Shown here: one piece after another, positions 46,258 through 54,464 of the stretch
Layout: every line of letters begins with the position of its first letter
Numbering within the stretch: position 1 is the stretch's first letter
Assembly (NCBI RefSeq): GCF_024585265.1
Contig: NZ_CP036533.1
Span: 2,985,001-3,049,000 of the forward strand
Length of the DNA: 64,000 nt
Source of the DNA: Bradyrhizobium sp. WBAH42
GTDB taxonomy: Bacteria; Pseudomonadota; Alphaproteobacteria; Rhizobiales; Xanthobacteraceae
Direction of reading: 5' to 3'
Translations under genes and position numbers: made by a program
The notes under the pieces: generated by a model
Databases searched by the model: none
What the model was told of the DNA's origin: nothing
Seen by the model: only the letters and a program-made list of their open reading frames with translations

Positions 46258-46455
46258 GTGATCGCCCCTGTTTGCTCGGTGTTTTGCTCACCGCGGCACC
46301 ATTGCGGTGCTCCGTTGCCTAAGGTCCTAACGGCAAAACGTTTCGGGACATTTGCGCGGAAAACCGAAAACGGTTTCACGGCGGCAAGAATTGTTTCATG
46401 ACAGTTTCGTGGCCCCGCGGGCCCGTTAACGAACAAAACAGCACGCCGACACTTC

Positions 46456-46467
46456 TGTGACGTCACA
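46456..46467. promoter_or_regulatory. Perfect palindrome upstream of the glycosyltransferase gene (possible operator)
   Basis: TGTGACGTCACA is a perfect 12-bp palindrome 63 bases before the start at 46531, in the divergent 273-base gap. Its half sites look like CRP/FNR-type TGTGA, but the 2-base spacing is not canonical, so the binding factor is unknown. Nothing else in that gap could be assigned. Confidence 0.4.
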
Positions 46468-46530
46468 CGCCTGAAATATCCTTCGTTGATGGTCGATGCC
46501 TGAGAATCATCAAACTCTCGGGATTTTCCC

Positions 46531-47583
46531 ATGCGGGTATTAATCGCGACCGACGCCTGGCATCCGCAGGTCAACGGGGTGGTGCGCACCCTGACCTCGC
46601 TGGCGAATGCGGCCAAGGCCCTCGATGTCGAGATCGACTTCCTCACCCCCGACGGCTTTCCGTCCTGGCCGCTGCCGACCTATCCGGGCCTGCGCTTTGC
46701 GCTGCCGAGCGGAAAGGAGATCGCGCGGCGGATCGAGAGGTGCGCGCCGGAGGCGCTGCATATCGCCACCGAAGGCCCGATCGGCTGGGCCGCGCGCGCC
46801 TATTGCCGCCGCAACCGGCTCGCCTTCACCACCTCCTACACGACGCGCTTTCCGGAATACGTCTCGGTGCGGACCGGCATCCCGGCGGGGGTCGGCTATG
46901 CGGTGCTGCGCCATTTCCACGATGCCGCCGCGATGACGATGGTGGCGACGCCCTCGCTGCGGCAGGAGCTGTCCGAGCGCGGCTTCAAGCGGCTCGGCTT
47001 CTGGACGCGCGGCGTCGACACCGAGCTGTTTCATCCCGACGCTCCGGCTGAGCTCGACCTGCCGCGCCCGATCTTCATGACGATGGGGCGCGTGGCGGTG
47101 GAGAAGAATCTCGAAGCGTTCCTCTCGCTCGACCTGCCCGGCACCAAGGTCGTCGTCGGCGACGGCCCGCAGAAGGCGGCGCTGGAGAAGAAATATCCGG
47201 ACACGGTATTCCTCGGCGAGAAGAAGGGTGCGGATCTCACCGCGCACCTCGCCTCCGCCGACGTGTTCGTGTTTCCGAGCCTGACCGATACGTTCGGCGT
47301 GGTGCAGCTCGAGGCGCTCGCCTGCGGCACGCCGGTTGCGGCGTTTCCGGTCACGGGACCGAAGGACGTCATTGCCGATCACCCGATCGGCGCCATCGAC
47401 CACGATCTGCGCACCGCGTGCCTGCGCGCGCTCACCATGTCGCGTCAGACCTGCCGCAATTTCGCGCTGGAGCGCTCCTGGGAGAACAGCGCGCGCCAGT
47501 TCGTCGGCAACCTCACCTCACTGCAGCCCAGCCGCGTCCTGCGCGCCTCGCCTCGCATGGCGCGGCGGCCGGTACGCGGTTGA
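46531..47583 (+). CDS. Glycosyltransferase family 4, MgtA/PimB-like
   Basis: This 350-residue GT-B enzyme starts MRVLIATDAWHPQVNGVVRT. The donor-binding half has MTMGRVAVEKNLEAFL, VVVGDGPQ and the EX7E-type segment DTFGVVQLEALACGTPVAAF. It resembles glycosyltransferases acting on diacylglycerol or phosphatidylinositol-type acceptors, fitting its place beside lipid genes, but the sugar and acceptor are unproven. It is followed 33 bases later by a methyltransferase gene on the same strand. Confidence 0.87.
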   Translation: MRVLIATDAWHPQVNGVVRTLTSLANAAKALDVEIDFLTPDGFPSWPLPTYPGLRFALPSGKEIARRIERCAPEALHIATEGPIGWAARAYCRRNRLAFTTSYTTRFPEYVSVRTGIPAGVGYAVLRHFHDAAAMTMVATPSLRQELSERGFKRLGFWTRGVDTELFHPDAPAELDLPRPIFMTMGRVAVEKNLEAFLSLDLPGTKVVVGDGPQKAALEKKYPDTVFLGEKKGADLTAHLASADVFVFPSLTDTFGVVQLEALACGTPVAAFPVTGPKDVIADHPIGAIDHDLRTACLRALTMSRQTCRNFALERSWENSARQFVGNLTSLQPSRVLRASPRMARRPVRG

Positions 47584-47616
47584 TCGTCCATTCGAACCAC
47601 AGCGAGAACCTCATCG

Positions 47617-48306
47617 ATGGCTAAGATCATGAACCTTGACGGCACCCAGCAGCTCGACCTCACGCGCGGCACGGTCGAGCAGGCCTATGACCGCTGGGCG
47701 CCGGTCTATGATCTCGTGTTCGGCGGCGTGTTCGCCAAGGGCCGGCAGGCCGCGATTACGGCCACCAACAAGATCGGCGGCCGCGTGCTCGAGGTCGGCG
47801 TCGGCACCGGCATCTCGCTGCCGCTCTACGCGCCGAACCTGCGCATCTTCGGCACCGACATCTCGGAAGCGATGCTGGACAAGGCGCGCCGCCGCGTCAG
47901 CGAAGGCAATCTGAAGAACGTCGAGGGCCTCGCGGTGATGGACGCCGAGAAGCTCGAATTCCCCGACAACTCGTTCGACGTCGTGATGGCGCAATACGTC
48001 GTCACCGCCGTGCCGAACCCGGAGAAGGCGCTCGACGAATTCGCCCGCGTGCTGCGTCCGGGCGGCGAATTGATCATCCTCACCCGCGTCAGCGCCGACA
48101 CCGGCATGCGCCGCTTCATCGAGCAGAAGCTGCAGCCGCTGGTGCGTCCGCTCGGCTTCCGCACCGCCGAGTTCGCCTGGTCGCGCTACGCCAAATGGCT
48201 CGCCGGCGCGCACGGCATCGAGCTTGCCGAGCGCCGCTTGATTCCGCCGCTCGGCCATTTCTCGCTGGTGCGCTTCCGCAAGGTCGACGTCGCCAAGGCA
48301 GCGTGA
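47617..48306 (+). CDS. Class I SAM-dependent methyltransferase, PmtA-like
   Basis: This 229-residue methyltransferase has motif I VLEVGVGTGISLPLYA, acidic FGTDISEAMLDKAR and motif IV DVVMAQYVVTAVPNPEKALD. An N-terminal amphipathic stretch (VEQAYDRWAPVYDLVFGGVF) is typical of Rhodobacter-type phosphatidylethanolamine N-methyltransferases. It likely methylates PE toward phosphatidylcholine. PmtA identity is inferred from pattern and neighbourhood (psd is 3 kb away). Initiation could also be at ATG 47629. Confidence 0.82.
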   Translation: MAKIMNLDGTQQLDLTRGTVEQAYDRWAPVYDLVFGGVFAKGRQAAITATNKIGGRVLEVGVGTGISLPLYAPNLRIFGTDISEAMLDKARRRVSEGNLKNVEGLAVMDAEKLEFPDNSFDVVMAQYVVTAVPNPEKALDEFARVLRPGGELIILTRVSADTGMRRFIEQKLQPLVRPLGFRTAEFAWSRYAKWLAGAHGIELAERRLIPPLGHFSLVRFRKVDVAKAA

Positions 48307-48426
48307 GTTCACGCGTCGCGTGCGTCATCGCGCCGCTGCACATCGTCACATGACAAAATGATGATGTCACACGGCCTACATCGAATCTCTGTAAATCCTG
48401 AACCCGAAAGCATTTTGGGGGAGAGC

Positions 48427-49086
48427 ATGATCAAGAACTATCTCGAGCAGCTGCGGATCCAGCGCTGGGACGACCATCGCTACTATCACCACAGCCGCAT
48501 CAATCAGAGCCTGCACTTCGTCAGCGCGCTGAGCTTCCTCTTCGCCTATGTCTGGCTGTTCATCGATCCCGTCGTCTCCGCCCTGGTCGGCTGGCTGGTC
48601 TCGATGACCTCGCGCCAGGCCGGCCACTTCTTCTTCGAGCCGCACACTTACGACCACATCAACCAGGCGACGCACGAGTACAAGGAAGAGATCAAGGTCG
48701 GTTACAATCTACAGCGCAAGGTGGTGCTGATGGCGATCTGGGCGCTGTCGCCGCTGGTCCTGGTCATCGATCCCACCCTGTTCGGCCTGTTCACGCCGTG
48801 GGCCAGCGCGACCGATTTCATGCGGCAGGTGGCGAAGATCTGGCTCGTGGTCGGCGGCGGCGGCCTGTTGTTCCGCACCGTGCATCTGTTCTTCATCCGT
48901 GACGTCGAGACCGGCCTCGTCTGGATGACCAAGATCCTGACCGACCCGTTCCACGATCTGATGCTCTATCGCGGCGCCCCGCTCGCCTTGATGCGCGGCG
49001 AGCTGATGGACCCCGGCCTGCACCTCAACCCCGAGCACACACTGGGCTTCATCGACGAGCCCGTGCTCGAAGAGCAGCACGCCTGA
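48427..49086 (+). CDS. Polytopic membrane protein, possibly Mpo1/DUF962-like
   Basis: This 219-residue protein starts at ATG 48427 after GGGGGAGAG. About four hydrophobic helices are visible (residues ~35-55, 57-70, 98-118, 135-155). Polar His clusters RWDDHRYYHHSRINQSLHF and RQAGHFFFEPHTYDH recall the H-x-N...GHFFFE pattern of Mpo1/DUF962 lipid dioxygenases. I hold that resemblance as tentative. It follows the PmtA-like gene on the same strand. Confidence 0.7.
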   Translation: MIKNYLEQLRIQRWDDHRYYHHSRINQSLHFVSALSFLFAYVWLFIDPVVSALVGWLVSMTSRQAGHFFFEPHTYDHINQATHEYKEEIKVGYNLQRKVVLMAIWALSPLVLVIDPTLFGLFTPWASATDFMRQVAKIWLVVGGGGLLFRTVHLFFIRDVETGLVWMTKILTDPFHDLMLYRGAPLALMRGELMDPGLHLNPEHTLGFIDEPVLEEQHA

Positions 49087-49126
49087 GCGCGCTGGTCCCA
49101 CCAAGCACTTCGATGTCCAATGGTTG

Positions 49127-49378
49127 CGTCATGCCCGGGCTTGTCCCGGGCATCCACGTGTGGGGGGCAGTCGCTGCGGCTTCTTCGCCTCGCCCCGCCT
49201 GCGGGGAGAGGCCGGAACGCGTCGTAGATGCGATCCGGGTGAGGGGGAGTCTCTGCGGGGGCGCTGCCAGACGGTCGTCCGCCAACTGTCACCGCGCGCG
49301 CGGAGAGTCCCCCTCACCCCAACCCTCTCCCCGCAAGCGGGGAGAGGGGGAGGATGGACCTCGCCCCGGAATGACGGT
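49127..49378. repeat. Composite palindromic repeat (families 7, 1 and 2 nested)
   Basis: The left edge is GCGTCATGCCCGGGC...GTCCCGGGCAT (family 7). The centre 49187-49352 is a family 1 unit (CTTCGCCTCGCCCCGC...CCTCTCCCCGC...GCGGGGAGAGG). The right edge CGCCCCGGAATGACGG (49363-49378) is a family 2 arm. It fills the 308-base gap; one element seems to have landed in another. Confidence 0.8.
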
Positions 49379-49394
49379 TGTAAGGGGAAGGGCC

Positions 49395-51059
49395 TCAGCG
49401 CCCGAAGCGCTTGGCCAGCATCTCTTTCAGGATCTGGCGCTTGATCTGCTTGTTGGTGAGCGCGCCGTCGTGCCACCAGAAGCCGTCGGCCTTCATCTTC
49501 TGTGCGGCGCGAACGAAGCGGTCGGCGACTTCGGCGAAGTCGGCGTCGGTGTAGTTGAGGCTGAAGATCAGCCGGCCGGTACCGACCCAGCTCAACGCCA
49601 GGCCTTCGGCGCGCAGATAATATTGCAGCATCCAATTGTAGCGGGACGGGGTGGTGTATTTCACCGTCCAGATCGAGGAGAAGTTGGCGAAGCGCACCGG
49701 CAGGTCGGCATCCTGCATCATCTCGTTGAGCTTCCTGACGCGCCCGTTCCAGGTCTCCTCCAGCCCATCATAGACCGCGCGGAAATTCGGGCTGGCGAGG
49801 CGGCTCAGGAACTCGTCCATCGCCGTCATGACGTAGGGGTGCGAGTTGAAGGTGCCGCGGGCGAAGCAGATGTCGGCGGGGCGGTCGTCGCGGAAGCGGC
49901 GCATAAGATCGCGCTTGCCGCAGACCACGCCGACCGGCAGGCCGCCGGCGAGGCTCTTGCCGTAGGTCACCATGTCGGCCTTGACGCCGAAATATTCCTG
50001 GGCACCGCCGGCGGCGAGGCGGAAGCCGACGAAGACCTCGTCGAAGATCAGGACGATGCCGCGCTGGTCGCAGACCTCGCGCAGCTTCTTCAGCCACTCG
50101 GTGTACGCCGCGCGATCGAAATTGCCGCCGCGGGAGGAATCGACCAGCGAGGAATCGCCGGGTGCGTTGGCGTTGGGATGCAGCCCCTGCAGCGGGTTGA
50201 CCAGCACGCAGGCGATGTCCTTGCGCGTGCGCAGGACGTGCAGCGTCTTCTCCGACATTTCGGCGAGGGTGTAGGTCTCGTGCGCAGGAATGGGATTGCC
50301 GACGCCCGGCTGCACGTCGCCCCACCAGCCGTGATAGGCGCCGGCGAAGCGAACCAGATGCGTGCGCTTGGTGTGGTAGCGCGCCAGCCGCACCGCCTGC
50401 ATCACGGCTTCGGTGCCGGACATGTGGAACGAGACCTCGTCGAGGCCCGAGATCTGGCAGAGCCGCTGCACATTCTCGAGGATGACGGGATGGTAGGGGC
50501 CGAGCACGGGGCCGAGCGCATGCGCGCGCTTCTCGGCGCCCTCGATGCACTCCTTGTAGAAATCGTTGCCGAAGATGTTGACGCCGTAGGAGCCCGTGAG
50601 GTCGTAAGCAGTGTTACCGTCGACATCGGTGACGGTGACGCCGCGCGAGGATTCCATGAAGGTCGAGGTGCCCAGATGCTCGCGGACGAGACGCGAGAAC
50701 TGGAACGGCACGCGGTAGCTTTCGGTGAAGTTCAGGTCGGAGATCGTCTCCGCCGCTTCCTTCGTCATCGCGCGGCCCTTGGGGTAGCGCTCGGCGTAAA
50801 GCCTGGCGAGACGGAAGAAGGCGTCCTTGCGCTGCGCTGCGATGTTCGCCGGCGCGCCGTCGCATGCGAAGTACTGATCACCCGCGAACTCGTAGAACGG
50901 CAGCAGCCGTGCCACCCTGCGCGACATCTTGGAGTGCCCGGCGAGCGAGCGGTGCTTGGCGCGGGAGAGCTCGACCCGCGCCTTGATCTTCGGGAGGACG
51001 GCGGCAGCGGACGCTGCGGCGGCCACGGACATCGAGAGAATCGGGAGTGTCGTTTCCAT
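49395..51059 (-). CDS. Class III PLP-dependent aminotransferase with N-terminal extension
   Basis: This 554-residue protein has a ~95-residue N-terminal part with a hydrophobic stretch (residues 5-22) and basic helices. A class III (glutamate-1-semialdehyde aminomutase/omega-transaminase) domain follows: YGVNIFGNDFYK, SGTEAVMQAVRLAR, AGAYHGWWGD, LIFDEVFVGFR and the PLP Lys368 in VTYGKSLAGG. It is longer than GSA aminomutase (~430) and is not HemL. Divergent from psd, 35 bases apart. A lipid or polyketide amine substrate is conceivable but unproven. Confidence 0.82.
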   Translation of the reverse strand: METTLPILSMSVAAAASAAAVLPKIKARVELSRAKHRSLAGHSKMSRRVARLLPFYEFAGDQYFACDGAPANIAAQRKDAFFRLARLYAERYPKGRAMTKEAAETISDLNFTESYRVPFQFSRLVREHLGTSTFMESSRGVTVTDVDGNTAYDLTGSYGVNIFGNDFYKECIEGAEKRAHALGPVLGPYHPVILENVQRLCQISGLDEVSFHMSGTEAVMQAVRLARYHTKRTHLVRFAGAYHGWWGDVQPGVGNPIPAHETYTLAEMSEKTLHVLRTRKDIACVLVNPLQGLHPNANAPGDSSLVDSSRGGNFDRAAYTEWLKKLREVCDQRGIVLIFDEVFVGFRLAAGGAQEYFGVKADMVTYGKSLAGGLPVGVVCGKRDLMRRFRDDRPADICFARGTFNSHPYVMTAMDEFLSRLASPNFRAVYDGLEETWNGRVRKLNEMMQDADLPVRFANFSSIWTVKYTTPSRYNWMLQYYLRAEGLALSWVGTGRLIFSLNYTDADFAEVADRFVRAAQKMKADGFWWHDGALTNKQIKRQILKEMLAKRFGR

Positions 51060-51094
51060 GACAACAAGCGCTAAACCTGTGAGCTGACAGATTC

Positions 51095-51958
51095 ATGACA
51101 GTCAAAGCCCTCATCGCCTCTTTCACCCAGCAGGAAGACCTCAACTTCCTGCTGACCAATCGCATCCCGCGCGCGGCCCTGACGCGCTTCATGGGCTGGT
51201 TCTCCAAGATCGAGAATCCCCTGGTGCGGGACTTCTCGATCGCGCTGTGGAAGCTGTTCTCCGACCTCGATCTGTCGGAAGCGCGCAAGACGCATTTCAG
51301 GAGCCTGCACGACTGCTTCACCCGGGAGTTGAAGCCGGGGCTGCGGCCGTTCGATCCTGATGCTGCGGTGGTGGCGAGCCCCTCGGACGGCATCGTCGGC
51401 GCTCATGGGAAAATCGCGGACACCGAGCTGTTCCAGGTCAAGGGCGCGCCCTATTCGCTGCTCGATCTCGTCGGCGATTCCGCGCTGGTCGAGCAGCACC
51501 GCAACGGCTCCTTCGTCACGCTGCGGCTGACCTCGAGCATGTATCACCGCTTCCATGCGCCCTATGACGCGCATATCGAGCGGGTCACGCTGATCCATGG
51601 CGACGTCTGGAACGTCAACCCGATCGCACTCAAGCGCGTCGAGCGTCTGTTCTGCAAGAACGAGCGCGCGGTGATCCGCACGCATCTGTCGACCGGCGAA
51701 GCCGTGACGCTGGTGCCCGTTGCGGCCATCCTGGTCGCGAGCATCCGCCTGCACTTCCTCGACATGGTGCTGAACGCGCAGACGAAGGGCCCGGTCAATT
51801 TTCCCTGCGACGTCGACGTGACCAAAGGCGAGGAGCTCGGCTGGTTCGAGCATGGCTCGACCATCATCATCCTCGCGCCCGGCGATTTCACCTTCTGCGA
51901 CGGCATTGCCGAGGGCACGCGCATCCGCGCCGGTCAAGCGCTGCTCAGAAGAAAGTAG
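51095..51958 (+). CDS. psd: Phosphatidylserine decarboxylase
   Basis: This 287-residue precursor has the PSD domain with catalytic Asp in SPSDGIVG, His in MYHRFHAPYD and the self-cleaving Gly-Ser-Thr (WFEHGSTIII, Ser255), which yields the pyruvoyl prosthetic group. It makes phosphatidylethanolamine at the inner membrane. Length and motif order fit the bacterial prokaryotic type I enzyme. It neighbours a PmtA-like gene, consistent with the PE-to-PC route. The usual companion pssA is not in this window. Confidence 0.93.
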   Translation: MTVKALIASFTQQEDLNFLLTNRIPRAALTRFMGWFSKIENPLVRDFSIALWKLFSDLDLSEARKTHFRSLHDCFTRELKPGLRPFDPDAAVVASPSDGIVGAHGKIADTELFQVKGAPYSLLDLVGDSALVEQHRNGSFVTLRLTSSMYHRFHAPYDAHIERVTLIHGDVWNVNPIALKRVERLFCKNERAVIRTHLSTGEAVTLVPVAAILVASIRLHFLDMVLNAQTKGPVNFPCDVDVTKGEELGWFEHGSTIIILAPGDFTFCDGIAEGTRIRAGQALLRRK

Positions 51959-52022
51959 CCTTCAATCCGCCGTCCCCGCCGCCTATATCGTCGGGCGGGG
52001 GCGATTCGATACGGATGTGGTG

Positions 52023-52547
52023 ATGGCGCGGGCGCCGGTCATGGCGGCGGGTGGTATTGTGCTGCGGCGCGGGCCGGTGCCGCTGGTTGCAGTCGTGCGC
52101 CAGCGCAAGCGCAACGAATGGGTCCTGCCCAAGGGCAAGCTCGATGACGGCGAGACGCCGAAGGAAGCCGCGCATCGCGAGGTGCTGGAAGAGACCGGCC
52201 ACGACGTCGCCATCCACGAATTCTTGGGCACGCTCGTCTACCAGTCCGGCGGCCGCTCCAAGGTCGTGCATTTCTGGCGGATGGAGGCCGACGGGGGCCC
52301 CGTTCGCAAGCTGACGAACGACATCAAGGCGGTCGACTGGCTGACGCTGGCCGCCATCGCCGCCGCAAGAGCCGACGCCGTCGAACGACGACGTGGATGC
52401 AGCTTTGCAGACACTGACACCCGCCGAAGCAGCTTCCGTCGACGAGCTGCGGCAAGGCCTGTTGCAGAAGGTGAAAGCCTGGCTGCGCGGCGAGGCGTGA
52501 GTTGTCATCGCGCCCTGCTTGCGGGTGAGGACGTATCCGCAAGTTAA
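52023..52547 (+). CDS. NUDIX hydrolase, probably frameshifted in its C-terminal third
   Basis: The frame from ATG 52023 encodes a NUDIX domain with an intact box (GKLDDGETPKEAAHREVLEE TGHD pattern, G-x5-E-x7-REVxEExG). It runs through WRMEADGG and AVDWLTL, after which the reading becomes Arg-rich and unlike a protein (to TAA at 52547). The next frame over, from about 52370 to TGA 52500, gives a natural-looking tail with TLTPAEAASVDELRQGLLQK and VKAWLRGEA. A shift, and probably a small deletion, after AVDWLTL explains this. The intact protein would likely cleave NDP-X or polyphosphates. Confidence 0.7.
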   Translation: MARAPVMAAGGIVLRRGPVPLVAVVRQRKRNEWVLPKGKLDDGETPKEAAHREVLEETGHDVAIHEFLGTLVYQSGGRSKVVHFWRMEADGGPVRKLTNDIKAVDWLTLAAIAAARADAVERRRGCSFADTDTRRSSFRRRAAARPVAEGESLAARRGVSCHRALLAGEDVSAS

Positions 52548-52582
52548 TGCGGCTGTGTGAGCAGCAGCAGCCCTTTCAACGT

Positions 52583-52662
52583 CGTCATTGCGAGCGCAGC
52601 GAAGCAATCCAGACTTTCTCCGCGGAGGGGCTCTGGATTGCTTCGCTGCGCTCGCAATGACG
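52583..52662. repeat. Palindromic intergenic repeat, family 4
   Basis: CGTCATTGCGAGCGCAGCGAAGC...TCCAGA and TCTGGATTGCTTCGCTGC...CTCGCAATGACG form an almost perfect 80-bp inverted repeat, in the gap between the NUDIX and FecR genes. Confidence 0.88.
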
Positions 52663-52713
52663 GAGGAGGCTGATCGTGCTCGACGACGCTCCTCAGGGTG
52701 AGGGGCGGCGCTG

Positions 52714-54153
52714 TCAACGCCGCTCTTTCTCCTTTGGAGCGGGCGCCGGCTTGCGCGGCGCTGCGGGGCGTTGTGCGGCGGGTGGGCGCTGCTGGAATCC
52801 GCCCTGGCGCTGGACGCCACCGGGCTGCTGGACCGCGGGGGGCTGGCCCAGCTGCGATCCGGTGCGCGGCGCTTGCGGCTGCGGTGTCCCGCCCGGTTGT
52901 GGCGGCACGATTCCTCCGGGCTGAATCTGTCCACCACGCTGCGGCTGAATTTGCGGCGTGTTGCTGGGCGCCGTGCCCTGTCCGGCGCGCGGCGCGCCCG
53001 TCGGGCGACCAGCGCCCTGTTGCCGTTGCCCTTGCCCCTGCCCGGCACGCGGCGTGCCCGGCTGCACCGCGCCGCCGTGTTGTCCTTGTCCCTGCCGCTG
53101 CGGCGGCTGCGCGCCTTGCTGTGTTCCCTGCCGGCCCGGCGTGCCCGGCTGCTGCTGACCCGGACGGTTGTCCTGACGCGGCTGGCCGTCCGGCCGTTGC
53201 GGCAATTGGCCTGGGGCCGTCGTCGGCCGCAATTGTTGCTGCTGCGGCGGTTGTGCCGGCCGCGGAATGCGGCTGAGCGCCGTCGGATTGGCGCGACGGA
53301 AGTCGCGCTGCTCGATGACGATCTGCCGGCCCGCGGTCTGCGCCAGATGCACCTGGCTGACAAAGCCGCGGTCGCGCGCGATCTGCGGCGCGGGGATCGT
53401 GATCGGCACGGCCGCAAAACGCATGACGCCGGCGGTGGCCGCGCCCGGGCGGATCGCAAAGCCGCTCGCGGCTTGCGTCAGCGCGCCGAGCCGCGCGCCG
53501 CTCGAGCGGTCGTCGACATCGATGTGGCCGACGCGGCCGTCGGCGTCGGGATAGAGCTTGATGTTGACGTTGCTCGCCCTGTTCGCCGCCGCGCCTTCGG
53601 GCACGTCGACGACCCCGGTGGTGCCGCGGATGCCGAGCGTTGCCGTTGGCGTCGTGATCTTCATGTCGCCCGTCTTCGCCACCGCGGCCGCCACGAAGGC
53701 AACCGTGCCCTTGCCGACGTCGAAGATCGCCGAATTCTGCTTGCCGCCGTCTTCATAGACGTAATTGTCGATGGTGATCTTCGCGCTCGCCGAGAGATTG
53801 AACGTGGTGGCGTCGTTGAAGGTGATGCCGAGCGCGGAGTTCGACGAGGTCTGCACGACGTCGTTGAGATAGATGTCGTCGCGCACGCGCAGCGGATAGG
53901 AATTCTTGTCGCGGATTACGGTCGCGATCCCCGTCACGGTTGCGACGTTGCCGATCGGCTCGACGGCAGCGGGCTGTGCGTCTGCGGACGGTGTCGGGGC
54001 GGCCGATGGCGTCGGCGAGGGTGCGGGCGTTGGCTGGGCTTGCGGCTGCGCCTGTGCGAATTCGATCGTCTCGGATGCACGAGCCGCGCTGCTGCCCGCC
54101 AGCGGCAATGCCGGTAGCACGAGCGCGAACACGAAGCGGCGCCAAGCCAGCAT
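52714..54153 (-). CDS. FecR-domain exported protein with Pro/Gln-rich C-terminus
   Basis: This 479-residue protein has a signal peptide (residues 1-26) and an Ala/Pro linker. A FecR domain (about residues 65-190) follows: VTGIATVIRDKNSYPLRVRD, DIYLNDVVQTSSNSALGITF, TTPTATLGIRGTTG. From about residue 300 it is a long low-complexity region of Pro, Gln, Gly and Arg. No sigma factor or TonB partner is adjacent, so a classic iron-signalling role is not supported. It may be an envelope protein using the FecR fold for ligand or polymer binding. Confidence 0.78.
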   Translation of the reverse strand: MLAWRRFVFALVLPALPLAGSSAARASETIEFAQAQPQAQPTPAPSPTPSAAPTPSADAQPAAVEPIGNVATVTGIATVIRDKNSYPLRVRDDIYLNDVVQTSSNSALGITFNDATTFNLSASAKITIDNYVYEDGGKQNSAIFDVGKGTVAFVAAAVAKTGDMKITTPTATLGIRGTTGVVDVPEGAAANRASNVNIKLYPDADGRVGHIDVDDRSSGARLGALTQAASGFAIRPGAATAGVMRFAAVPITIPAPQIARDRGFVSQVHLAQTAGRQIVIEQRDFRRANPTALSRIPRPAQPPQQQQLRPTTAPGQLPQRPDGQPRQDNRPGQQQPGTPGRQGTQQGAQPPQRQGQGQHGGAVQPGTPRAGQGQGQRQQGAGRPTGAPRAGQGTAPSNTPQIQPQRGGQIQPGGIVPPQPGGTPQPQAPRTGSQLGQPPAVQQPGGVQRQGGFQQRPPAAQRPAAPRKPAPAPKEKERR

Positions 54154-54306
54154 TGATGTCACGAGGAAGTCCCGATGAGAGCGTGAGGCCAGATGGGTTG
54201 ATATCAGCCGGACAGAGCTGAATGACGGATGAATGTGTGTGGCACAGGAGAGGCGAACGTTCAAAGGAGCGCGATGCTCGCGAATGGGATCCAGTCTTCT
54301 CCGCAG

Positions 54307-54425
54307 CGTCATGGCCGGGCTTGTCCCGCCTGCGCGGCCGAAGCCGCTACGGCGCGGCGGAGGCCCGGCCATCCACGCTTTGCGGCACTGAGAACGTGGA
54401 TGCCCGGGACAAGCCCGGGCATGAC
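54307..54425. repeat. Palindromic intergenic repeat, family 7
   Basis: GCGTCATGGCCGGGCTTGTCC and GGACAAGCCCGGGCATGACG arms enclose a second unit (GGCCGAAGCCGC / GCGGCGGAGGCC, CATCCACG). It occupies the 311-base gap between the FecR and DUF2147 genes. Confidence 0.82.
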
Positions 54426-54464
54426 GAAGAGTGTGCGTGTGTGGGAGCTGACCCGCTCCGCGCG

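Noticed and set aside
53267..53554. Plus-strand frames opposite the FecR-domain gene
   Set aside because: They lack start signals and mirror the low-complexity codons of the real gene.
52714..54153. FecR-domain gene as part of a FecIR-TonB iron signalling system
   Set aside because: No ECF sigma factor or TonB-dependent receptor is adjacent, and the protein has a cleavable signal peptide and a Pro/Gln-rich tail rather than an anti-sigma domain.
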